Below, piece by piece: positions 25,201-36,284 of a stretch of 64,000 bases of DNA. Origin of the DNA: Floccularia luteovirens (Eukaryota; Basidiomycota; Agaricomycetes; Agaricales; Squamanitaceae). The stretch is from NCBI GenBank assembly GCA_009739215.1, contig VSJF01000002.1, positions 3,038,001-3,102,000 of the forward strand, written 5' to 3'. The notes under the pieces are model-generated. The model did no database searches, was not told the DNA's origin, and saw only the letters and a list, made by a program, of their open reading frames with translations. Position numbers and translations under genes: made by a program. Positions within the stretch are counted from its first letter, which is position 1. The number at the start of each line of letters is the position of its first letter.

Positions 25201-26907
25201 GAAATCGAAGACATGCTAGAACAACTCCATCAGAAGCCTAAGGGAAGCAAAAGCCTGGAGTCCATGTTGCTTGCATGGACCGAATGCCGGGCTTGCTGTA
25301 GTTAACACAGATAATAAGAGTGCGGTATTATTCGACTGTATCTGCTGCCATTACCCTGCAAAGATCATCCGCGTCCCTTCATTATTGGAAACTATCAAAG
25401 TTGTATATCTGCGGGGCTAAAATGAATATACCCACAAATCCATGGAGAATAGACGGAAAACGCACTGGTCACATATCCAACCACAACACTAAAACATTGC
25501 ATTATTACTACTTAGTGGGTGAGATTCATTTGATACAGGACGGCGCATGCCGACCTCTGAATTATGTACCTGTTCCGGGTATTTCGACATATCTCAAGTT
25601 ATTTCCGTCTCCTGATACAAATGAATGGATTCCAGAACCACGGCTCTCTCAAGGAAAGAATCCTGACAGTTAATATTCTTTTGGTGTACTTCATATGAAA
25701 AGCAACAGGGTCCAACCTTTCAGCATTCGAGTTCTCAGGCCATCCACGTAAAATGCAAGAGACGAGAATACATTTTCCCGTCAACACCCCAACTTCACGT
25801 TATATCTGATTTTCCATATCAGCGCCAGCTGATACATCGATATTCGTAGAGGTTCATCTTTTTCGTTCATGGGATTTTCCGCAAATTGAATTCTGGTGTA
25901 ACGCCGGCGGCACTTGGCAACACTGTCCTTATCTGCCTGGTAGATCCGCACTTTGCCCGTTAGATTAGACTGGAGTGACATTACGAAAATTCTGTCTTTT
26001 GCGTAGCCAATTCCCCACACAATCACCTCCATTCGCAGTCATCCACGCGGCGCACACACAACTGATCAAAAGATGTGATTGTACTGGGGATAATGTACCC
26101 ATAGCTGTCCTTGGTAGCTTAAAATACCGTGTTGTAAAGCAGCCCAAAGATGAGAAGTTCCACACGTTCCGTGCGATACAGTACGGCAATTCGGATTCCC
26201 ATTGCTTACGTCCGATTTTGCAATAGAAAATGTGTCAAACGCGAAGCCGCAGGTTGGGGTGGAAGGATTGGGACTCCGCGACTGCCCATACAAAAGAATC
26301 TCGTGATTTCCAGAGATTGACATGGGAGGTTAGACTGGAATTCCAGGCTTTGAATTACAGATCTAAACGCTATTCAGTTTCTTGTGACAGGTGGTTAATG
26401 CTTCCTGCAAGTTGAGTTCCAAGTTGAGTTCTTGACACAGAGGCATAAATCAGTTTTCAGTATGTAGAAAATAGCATATAGTCGTCATACACAAGAATTA
26501 CAGAACCATTTGTTCGGTTCTTTGGAGAATATATCGTGTCATGGGACAGAAGTGGGTCTTGGTAAGGTTGATCGACAGAAATATGGGCATCCTTTAAGGA
26601 AAAAGTGGAGTTTGGGGAGTATGAAGATGTGGTATTCGCTTGTTCTGGTTCCTGCTTTCTATATAAACTCGATCCTGTGGTATGTACAATACATCCAGAT
26701 GGAGTAGTTGCGGCAGGAAGACAATGGATTGTGGAATGAGTGTGATCTGTAAACACTGATGTTGCCATAAGGGTAATTACATTGGCAACGTGTTGGTGAA
26801 ACTAGGGGATCTTTGAAAGCTGGAAGCTCGATGGTGTTGAAATAACAAGCGCGCGCAAGTCCAAACGCGCACCCAAATTCATCGGACATAACGCACCTTC
26901 ATTTTAT
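22287..26907. other. Long gene-poor region
   Basis: 4.6 kb without a gene I can support. Between 25,599 and 26,889 the minus strand has a cluster of adjoining open frames (63-103 codons) that could be the worn remains of a coding region: one contains VRIYQADKDSV and another NHEILLYGQ. I could not splice them into one protein, nor match them with confidence to a family. Elsewhere only short chance frames are seen. Confidence 0.3.
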
Positions 26908-26957
26908 CATACCATTCCTTTTATTAACATCTGCGTCAATAACCATACCATTCCTTT
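26908..26957. repeat. Two 14-bp direct repeats
   Basis: The 14-mer CATACCATTCCTTT occurs at 26908-26921 and 26944-26957, 36 bp apart, about 550 bp upstream of the first EF-hand paralogue. It may be part of that gene's promoter or a trace of local duplication. Confidence 0.6.
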
Positions 26958-27082
26958 TCCATGTCCTTCTTTGATCACTTAAAAGTAGATTCGTTTGTTT
27001 TCTCTTTTTACGCTACCTCAAAAAAGGTATAGCCTCTCTGCTCTTTAAATATTTAAACATCTTGATATTTTCTGAACACCTC

Positions 27083-27236
27083 AGTCGTTTGACCACGCAA
27101 ACACTGAGGTGAGAACATTCTTTATTTCCTTACAATTTATACTGATAGTAAAGTAGCTAGCGTGTTTACTATTAAGGTAAATAATATTATAGTCGTTTGA
27201 CCACGCAAACACTGAGCTAGCGTGTTTACTATTAAG
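27083..27236. repeat. Tandem repeat; second copy lacks an intron-like segment
   Basis: Block X (27085-27108 and 27193-27216, 24 bp, identical) and block Y (27157-27176 and 27217-27236, 20 bp, identical) occur twice. In the first copy X and Y are separated by 48 bp (27109-27156) starting GTGAGA, containing TACTGATA and ending GTAG. In the second copy X and Y are directly joined. Sixteen bases (27177-27192, also GT...AG) separate the copies. The unit lies about 250 bp upstream of the first EF-hand paralogue's ATG, so it may belong to its 5' untranslated region. Confidence 0.9.
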
Positions 27237-27489
27237 TTTCTTGTACGAAACTCTACAGATGGTTGATACAGAAACTTGTAAAGAGAATCATATACGGTAC
27301 ATTATCATCTAGAGGATGTGATGGTGGCAGATGTTAGGTTCTCTAGAATTTACGACTGTTTGGCCGATGATTTAGTACACGCGCACACCACATGCACATC
27401 CTTGCATACTTTAGTAGAATGGCGCTAATAAGATGGCAACGGTGTTGTCATCATCACGTTCGGCGTCTAATAACCTTTCAATTTCATGA

Positions 27490-30400
27490 ATGTCCTCGTC
27501 AGCAAACCCGAAATCCGAAGACAAAAGTCTATTTAACGAAGCCTATGAATCGGCTTTCAGTTCTGCTCAGCTTTCGAAAAAGCAAGAACGTATTGATAAA
27601 TATGGTGAGTAGCTGCATGGATATCCGGTATATAGTGTGTTTAATATTTCATGCAGAGGACCAAGTAGCAGACAGATCTGGAGTTCAATTCGGTGCGGCC
27701 TTTACGCAGGATAATCAGGACACTCTGGGCACCTCTGTTTCGGGGCTGGGGCAAATTCTTTCGACAGAGAGTAAATCTATCGAAGACGCGATAGATAACT
27801 TCTCGGAAAAGGCAGCAGTCGTAATAAAAGGTCTAGATGACCTCTCCAAACTTCACCCATTCATTGGAGGTGACTATTGCGGCCCTCAGTATATCTACGT
27901 TGCTAACAAACTAAAGTGGCTGTCATTGCTTTTAAGCTAGTTGTCACTCTGGAATTGAAGCGTAGGGACAATAACCGGAAGGTTCTAGCAGTGAAGGTTC
28001 AGATGCAAGATATGGTTTGCGAATTATTTAGGTATATATTTCTGTTCTATTGATGATCACATTGACCAATACTTGTTGCTTAATTCAAGATTGCGTAACG
28101 TCAAGGACCCGGAGATAATAGCCCCGAATGGCACGCGTCTCAATTCTTTGCAAGAACTGATGAAAAACATTGCAGAAGACATTCGAAAATGTGGATCAGC
28201 ATGTGATGTTTATATGAATAAACCCTTCATCCGTGGGTTTGTTAATCTTAAGAAATTGACACACCCAAAGACCTTTCATTCCAGGCAAGCTCCTCAAAGC
28301 CCCTTTCTACGAATCTCGTCTGGCAGCTTTTGGAACACTCTTTCAGGAGTACCGGGAAAAGGTTGCCTCCATGTTGTCAATCCACACAACTTTGGGTGTT
28401 GATCGTCTGAATGAAATGGCTGATAAACAAAGTGAACATATGCGAATTATTTCCCAAAAATTGGACATGTTACTAGTCTTTCGCGATCTGGATACCCCAC
28501 GTGAAATCGAAGTTACCAAATTCATTGAGACTAACGGAGGAGCGAAGGCTTGTGTCGATAAGGATGATTTATTGGATAGCCTCGTGAAGTTATCCAGCGA
28601 CAGCATGGGAGGCAGTTCAGGCGGAAAACCTTTGGCTGTAACCCGTAATGAACTATTACAGGAACTAGCGGAAGATGTTGATGAGATTATGAAAAAAAAT
28701 CTAGTCCTTTTCGAACGAAAGCTTGACATCCAGAGCGAGCGGATTGCGGATGCTGTACAATTGCAAGGAAGGACCATTATAAAGGCATTTTCTGCAGGAG
28801 CTCATGAATATATCAGGAATCCGGTAGGTTTCTTGTTATACCAAATTTATTTGTTTCCAACATTATATGTCTTTTTCAAAGCATCTCAGAACCATTTGGC
28901 AAGTTATGGTATATCAGATCCTCACCTACACAACCTCCGCGCTAAATCTATTATAGAATTGGAAAGCTAGCGTTAAGGCCAGACATTTTGTTTTGGCCCT
29001 TCGCGACTACTTCACTGATCAGTTCCTGGATGATAATACCACCAACGTAACTCAATACCATCATTTTTATTTTCAACACCTTTCAGAAGGTGTTTCTCCC
29101 ACGAGTGACATAATCGCTCAAGGCCATAAAGTGGATGACAGATGGGCCCTTTCATACATCAATGTTGGATATTTAGAGCCGATTCTTGAAGCAATAGATG
29201 ATGATGGATCAGGATTTATTAATATCAAAGAGGCCAATACCTTCGCCCTCAGTTGTCCACCAGACTGGAGGTGCGCATTCATTCTTTACTGTTCTATTCT
29301 CCAGATTTTGATGTCCTAATTTTAGTCTTCTACAATGGGTTGCATATTGGGCTGCAGGTAGACCTTAAGACACTGTTTCTTTTCTCTTCCGGATATTAAT
29401 GATCCTCTGCAGGCTGGCATTTGAACGTATCCAATTACAAGGGCAGAATCCACTCACTCGTTAAAGAGATGTTCGGGCTTCTCGATGAGGTTTTACCTGA
29501 CAACCGTAAACTTGTTGATGAATATCTTGATCATTGGTCTTTCGTACAGCTTGAGCACCTGCTTCACTCAACAAAACTAGTAGATAATACCATCCGACAA
29601 AACCAAGATCTTGTCAACTTCGCTGAAACGTTCGCTAAAGCTGAAGAAGACAGATTGGAGCACAACATTCAACGTGTATCGTACAATATTGACTCTCCTA
29701 ACACCGTCTCTCTGGTCACTGGTCCCGGAAGGATAGAAAGAGTGCGTCTTAATTCACTAAGTCTCGCGAAGATTCAAGTATCTGACGAACTATAGTATAT
29801 CTATCCTCTATTGTTTCTTCTTCTCAAACAACATCTGCTTGTCATTGCTGCATCACGTAAACATATCCTGAATATTCGAGAATTTTATGCAGCGAACACC
29901 TCGATGACGTCCATCTTCGAAGTATTTGGAGAAAGGCTTCAACATCTTCAAGGTATGTAAAAACAATAGGCAACGACTGAGTTTCGATTAACAAATGAAC
30001 AATATTAGCAAATTTCAAACAGATGCATCTTGACTTGAAGACTCAGCTGGAAAGTTTTGCTTTTGGCATGGTATGTGTTGTTATTATTTTCGCATTATCA
30101 TTTTTTCTTACGACGGTCAAACATAGTTCCTGACTACATTTCATGGTGTCGAAGCCGTTCCATCCGAAGACACTTTTCTTACATATACTGATCCGGTTAC
30201 CAGCTATGAAAGCAGTCTACTTGTAGATGAAGCTGACAAGTCATCAAGGCTTGGAGTCGAGGACGACTTCTACTTCGAACTTTACAATTCCCCAAAATTC
30301 CCCGAACCATCTTCCGAAGAAAGGGCTAGAAGTCTTATGGAAGGCTCGTGGACTGGTTTATTCTACCAGGTTGATATACCGGGAAGACGAAAGATTGCGT

Positions 30401-32109
30401 CGGAAGGGTTGATGAATTTCTCAATTTTTCCCACCCAAGGACCACATTTTGAGGGGGAAGGGGAATACTTCAAAGGCCTTTTCACTGTCCGTGGATTTCA
30501 TACCTCTTCGGAAAAAGACGTCCAGTTTACTTTGGAGTTTAATAACGGGAACCTCTTGCAATGTAGTGGGCTCATTGACACCGGCAACAACGTTATTAAT
30601 GGTCATTGGAATAATGGTCAAGATTTCATGTTTTGCTGCCGAACTCCTAGTGATTTCTGGAGGTATAATTATACCATGGAAGAATTCACTGAAAATCCTG
30701 CTCGAGCTCGATGGTCATTCCTACGCTCAGCAATTCGTCACCTTGTCCAGCGTCAGATGTGGTCCTGGTCGTATTTCAAGACCCGCTTCGCTGAACGACG
30801 TCGCTACCTAGATTTGTGTTTTAGAACCATGACGAAGTCAATATTTCCCTTGCGATACCATCTTTCACCGGAGGAAGAAGATGAATGGATTAAAATTGGC
30901 CTTACCTGGAATCCGGCAGACACGAGATTATACCACACTCTCATGGAGGACAAATTTTTCAGATTACCATATCGATTGTAAGTTTTGTTCTTTTTCTGGT
31001 TTGTAGTGCGTATTGATGCTGTGATATAAAGAGGAGCAGTATCATGTGTGATGTGTGCTGACCCCATTGTGGAAGCAAGGTTTATTTGTATCACTTGTGT
31101 TGAAGATAGGCTGATCGATAACGTTGACTTGTGCACAAATTGCCGGGACTTTGGGATCCCGTGGGAGGAATTCAATCATTTCGCATCACATAGTCTCATC
31201 AGGACTGACTTGTATATTCATGAGTCACAACGAAAAATCATTTATGCAAATGCAAAGAATATCTCTACTAGCCTCAAGATTGCTCTTCGCGTCTATTCGT
31301 CCCCGACCTCATTCTATTCTGTACCTGTTATCCCTGCCCCAAAGTCAAGTATTGAAGGAATTAGCAACGGACCATCCCGCCAAACCAGCATGTTACATCT
31401 ACCACCAGAAACAGATGATCCTCCACTTGCCACTTTACCAACGCAAGCTACTTCTACACCACCTCCTGAGCTGCCGCAATCCCAACCATTGGAGGATGAA
31501 TCGCACCAGTATATTGACAATGAGCGAAACGGAATGATTTCACCGAGACTAATTGCTCTCCCTGATTCGACTGGATCTAGGTCTCTTTCACCGTCTTCTC
31601 GATCGATTGCCACAACACGCGGCTCGGACGCAACCTCTTACTCTATGGTTCCTCCCTGTATATATTGCAAAAAATCTGTGTCTGTGCCGTGTTGGGTGTG
31701 CGTTACCTGTCTGGGTGCGTTCCAATTTTGATCAAGTGTACATACTCGTACAATCTCTGCTTAACAACTAACTCATCGAACAGTCACACCATACATTATC
31801 GTTTGTGACGACTGCGATTTCAAACGTCCGAAATCGCTTCCGGAAGAATGCCCAAGCACCCATAACATATCACACCTACTCATGAGGATCTCCAGTACAG
31901 ATGAGGACACTACAAACTATCCACAACTTCCTCCCCCGGCTCTGGATTTCAGGTTCGGCCAACTTGCATTAAAAGTGGATACCCTCGACCAGAAGATTGA
32001 TGAACGATTTAATGAACTGGAAAATGTAATAAATAACCGACTTTCCACGTTGGAAGATTTGGTTCAGAAGTTCATCAGTGATTCAGGACGAGGAAATAAT
32101 CCCAGATAA
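27490..32109 (+). CDS. Large EF-hand and zinc-cluster protein, paralogue A
   Basis: Fourteen exons (27490-27604, 27657-27869, 27917-28031, 28090-28232, 28285-28823, 28882-28908, 28957-29270, 29326-29357, 29413-29741, 29796-29952, 30009-30070, 30127-30977, 31032-31714, 31784-32109) give 1,301 aa. A helical N-terminal half (VAVIAFKLVV, LSIHTTLGVD) leads to VKARHFVLALRDYF and one canonical EF-hand loop DDDGSGFINIKE (about 465-476). A helical region with VTGPGRIER follows, then a beta-rich domain (SWTGLFYQVD; about 700-930). Two zinc-type clusters come next: Cys-x2-Cys...ICITC...DLCTNC (about 970-1010) and CIYCKK..CWVCVTC...CDDC (about 1180-1210). The protein ends in a short coiled coil. The architecture recurs in Agaricomycetes as I remember it, but its function is unknown; calcium- and zinc-dependent scaffolding is an inference. 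It is a full paralogue of the gene at 44775. Confidence 0.85.
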
Positions 32110-34390
32110 AAGCACTTTTTTTCACACAAAGTTAGCTGAAGTTTTTGTATACAAAATATGCAAATGTTTAAAAACTTTTTGTTTAGAAGGAAATGTTGCC
32201 AGCGGAATGCAAAAAAATTCTGCTTGCAACTCTAGCAACTGGTAGCTATCACTGTCTCCATAAGAACTGGGAGTTGAAGCATTGCGCACGAATGTCCAGT
32301 GCTGTTGTGTGTACCTTGTTCCGAGTCCGTAAGGAGTCGGTCTTATAACCGGGATTTTTTGTTCGTTTCAAGCTTGACGTGGGAAAATGTGCACGTGATA
32401 ATTGGGACTGACATTTTGTGTTCGTTCCAAGCTTGACGTGGGAACTCTGCACGTGATAATTGGCCAAGGCAGTTTTCATTCGTTTCAAGCTTGACGTGGG
32501 AATTGTGCACGTGATGATTAGCATACACATTTTGTGGGAAAAATAGTTCTGCTGAAGTGTATATGCCCTCAGACAATGTGCTGTTTACTTTATATATGGG
32601 ACGTAAGGCTATCTCTTCTGCATGACAAAACCTGCTATGGTTCATTGGGAAGAAGGTGAGGAAAATTTTTTTTTGTTTTTGTTTTTGTTTTGAGAATGTT
32701 AGTTGAGTGGTTTTGACTTGTCTTCAAAACCATTAATTTTATATTGTATCTGGTACATTAGTGTAAAAAAGGTACAGATTGTGGAGAAGGGAGAGCAAAA
32801 GGCAGGAGGCTTGTTGTATAGAGAATATGTGTATATTAGAGAAGAGGTACATTGTAACATATGATAGTATTGGTGTATCAAGTAATGTAGGTGATTAGTT
32901 AGGGAACGTTTCGTTGAATGAATGTCGATTTTAAAGAGAACGAGTAAACAGAAATGCTCGCATTTGGTATAGATTGAAAGAGGATGTTGAGGAGAACTTA
33001 TATGCAACTTTGCGAAAGGTAGTGTCAAGAAATGCAGTCTGTAGAGTGTTTACATTGCAAAATTTGAATTGTACACTGCTTAAAAATACTTTGATGCGTG
33101 TTTTAATGCGATCAGAAAAGCTGTGCTTGATTTGATTTCGCGTTATCGTAGTGAGTGTGGTGAGTATTGCGACCGTGGGAAATTGCATTTTAACCTTCGG
33201 ATTTCATGTTTTCTTCATTTCCTCTGTGATCCCTGCTGTGTACATTGTGGATCTGAGACACTTCTAGTTGATTGAAAGGTGTAGAATTTGATGCTAAAAG
33301 ATTTGGACAAGTTTTGGGTGAGAATGGTATATTTTCCTTCATGTCTTCGCATTTTTGACTGTCTTTTAGGAGATTTAAGTTGCTTTTGACAATTCTGATG
33401 TGTTTCTATACTTGGATCGATTCGCATTTCATCCTGACTATGACTTGGTTGAATTGGTAAGTTATTATGGCACTGCTGATATGTTTTCATGCAGGAAAAC
33501 ATCAATTTTAAAGCTCTGTTCACATACATAGTATTCCCTTGTTGTCATTGTCATTCTTCCTTTATCTTAGAATACAAATAATATGATTTTAATGAGGCCT
33601 TATGTGCATTGCTTAGTCCCTTAACTAGCTGATCTACATCTTAAGTATTATGCAATCCAACTATGATATGAATATTCAAATGAGGCAGTTCAAAGATGCT
33701 TATTTTCAAGATTAAAAAACAACTGTATGTTTTGCTAAGTGTGTAACTAAAATTCTATGACCTAAATACCATGCTATGAGTTTAGTAGATAATTGTAATA
33801 TTCCAATAATGGACTCGGATATGCCATGCAGAGCAATGGCCCATACCCCCAAGTTTAGTTATTTGTGCCAATACATACTGTTATTGCTGTGCATCACCAG
33901 ACAAATTTGCTACTGACATGTTAATCTTAAGACCTTTGAGCACAAATTTTTACAATGATTCTATACAGTATCAGATGGGATTAGCGACTACGTGCTCACC
34001 AGTTGGGGCATTCAACCATAACGACGAGGCAAGGACAATCTATGATGTAATTTGTGCTAACCGAATTTGTTTTGGTTCAACGTGTCTACAGTCCAACAGT
34101 GGCGAATTCACTTTCTAGCAAAATCACCTCCTTCTCAAACCTCTACAAAGACCTTGCCTCATGCCCAACGCATGTCGAGGACTCCACAGCATGATCATGC
34201 TGAGACAATATGAAGGTTCTCAATTGTTCTCTTCCAGATCATCCACACAATCCATCCTTCTTATGCTTTGAGCACATTGCTGTTGCAGCTGTGAAATTTA
34301 TCGGGAAACCGCAAAGGATCTTTGCATCTTATATATAACAGACTCAAAAATCCATACAATAATGGGACATCCTCTATATCCCACCTGGTG
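32110..34390. other. Intergenic region with satellite-like repeats
   Basis: AT-rich sequence following paralogue A. It contains the three 58-bp repeats described separately and a T-rich run near 32666-32690. No coding segment longer than about 110 codons is present and none is recognisable. The last few hundred bases are presumably the promoter of the membrane-protein gene starting at 34391. Confidence 0.35.
32359..32530. repeat. Three 58-bp tandem repeats, each with CACGTG
   Basis: Three diverged copies share CAAGCTTGACGTGGGAA and GCACGTGAT. The palindrome CACGTG occurs at 32392, 32450 and 32508, exactly 58 bp apart. CACGTG is the core site for basic helix-loop-helix factors (Cbf1/Pho4 type) in fungi; here binding is only a possibility. 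Each copy also carries a second ACGTG core about 16 bp to the left. Confidence 0.8.
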
Positions 34391-36076
34391 ATGTTTTTGC
34401 TGCTCGTCATACTCTATCTCGCCTCATCTCATCCACATGTTGCCTCTTTGCCAGTCCAGTTTTCGCAGCACCTAACCACTTCGGATACCCACGCAAATAA
34501 TTTCATTAATCTCACAAGCGTTTGTCCTGAACCGGGGAGTACCCGTAGTAAAGCAAAACTCATACAAAGCTGCTTTGCCACCATATTTGCCTGTACTTGG
34601 GTCGCTGTGCATCCCGATGTCCCTGCGCCGGGAGATACACCTTTAGTCATCGTACGACGCCGATTGCAAATTATGTTCTGGGCGTTAATGGCACCTGAGG
34701 CTGTGATATTTTGGGCTATGCGCCAGTGGCTGGGTGCACGTAAGATTGCATCTGCTGCCCGAGGTGCGTTATTTAGGAAACCGAAATGAAGTCACAGTTT
34801 CCTGACGCAAAATATTTTGTCAGCACATAAGTGGTCACTTACTCACGCTCATTTTCTACAAATGGTGGTTTCATGTTGTATGAGAATGATCAACCTCTGA
34901 AGACCCTCGTCTCGGATGAACTGTTCCAACTCCATAGTGAGGGCAGAGTCGAATTTCCTGTTATATGCCAGAAAGAGATTGAAGACCGAAGTAAGGGAGA
35001 TCTGCTCGCAAAATGCCTAGTCGTCATTCAGACTTTCGTGGTTTGTTATACAATGCATCGCACGCGGAATCCAGGGGCTAGTCATCACTGAGCTAGAAGT
35101 CGTGACGCTTGCATTTGCAGTACTTAATGGGATGATGTATTATTTCTGGTGGAACAAGCCTCTTGATGTGCGCTGTCCTGTGCCGGTTTTCATCAAGGAA
35201 AAAGGAACTTCCGGAAAACTGCAGATCATTACCAAGTCTGAATCTCCTCCTCCTCTACAACCCACAGAAGAAAATTTTGCTTCTAATGTTCTTGGGATCC
35301 TTAACGCCGCCTCGTTGTATCGCGAGACCTCTGTTCAGAGAGGGCCTCAAAGAACCAGCTTACAAGATGAAGAACCGCAGAGCTCAATCACCACTTCAAT
35401 GCACACCACAAACGAGACCCCTTATCAGACACTAGAAAGTGCGCAGGAAACGGATATTGTCAATGAAGAGTTACTACTCTTGAATATCCTATCAGGCACA
35501 ACTGTACCAGCTGCATTGAAGAATGGCTCAGGCTCTGTAGCTACTACTTCTAATTGTCCGCCACAGACGGGCCAAGTCCTAGGACCATTAGAAGAATGTC
35601 GCAACGGGAATGGAAACGTTACGGTGATGGTCCCGCTGAACACAGCCCCACTTCGACGACAGCCGGAAATTACATTTGGCCAAACACAAAGGAAAGAGAA
35701 AGGAAAAGGTCGCCAGATTAACGGATCCAAAGGGGTAGCTGACAGCATTATGCCAGAGGCCAGCACGTCAGAGATGACTTTGGACATAGAAAGATATGCT
35801 ATCCCTCAAGCCAGCTCTCGCCTGGATACAGAAAAGGCCGACAGACCTATCACACCCGATTGTGCCGATACTACTGACTGCCCTCCAGCTAACAACAGTT
35901 CGCAAGAGGGGGAATTGGAGATGGCACTGAGCCATGATCAAGTCGACGAAACCGACAGCTTTTGTGAAGCTAATTTCATCCGTGGGCCATGGCACACAAG
36001 TCAGAAGAGAAGAGGTGGGTTTATCTCTCGACATGTATACGATTGGGAGATTCCTCACGTTGGACGACTATTGTGA
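34391..36076 (+). CDS. Agaricomycete integral membrane protein, two frameshifts
   Basis: Exon 1 (34391-34763) begins with a signal-like hydrophobic stretch (MFLLLVILYLASS). After a 60-nt intron, exon 2 runs 34824-36076. Conserved blocks of a family common in Agaricomycetes are present in order: IQSCFATIFACTWVAVHPDV, APEAVIFWAMRQWL, THAHFLQM, GGFMLYEN, EIEDRSKGDLL, WFVIQCIARGIQGLVITELE, and VVTLAFAVLN..FWWNKPLDV. They lie in two frames: one base is missing after 34863 and one extra in the T-run at 35034-35036, so the 170 bases between are read out of frame and reach a stop. Both changes are homopolymer-length differences, so this is either a young pseudogene or a pair of base-calling errors. 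The 290-residue tail after FIKEK is polar and disordered. Function unknown. Confidence 0.7.
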
Positions 36077-36284
36077 TGAACATGACAGGTTACCAGAGTG
36101 TCTGCCGATGTCAGAATAAACAATAGTTTTGCTTTATATGGAAGATCAAGTATGAAAATCACTGAGACTTGACCATATGCGCGAGTCTGACTTTCCTCGT
36201 AAACAACATATTTTGTATGGAGACTATCAGGTAGAAACTGACTCGAGTATCCAAAAATAAAAAACTAGAGAATGATTCTAAAGG

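Noticed and set aside
25320..25673. 117-codon plus frame
   Set aside because: No recognisable domain; lies in the gene desert and has no splice partners.
32666..32690. T/G-rich run as a possible transposon tail
   Set aside because: No target-site duplication or coding remains nearby; likely simple sequence.
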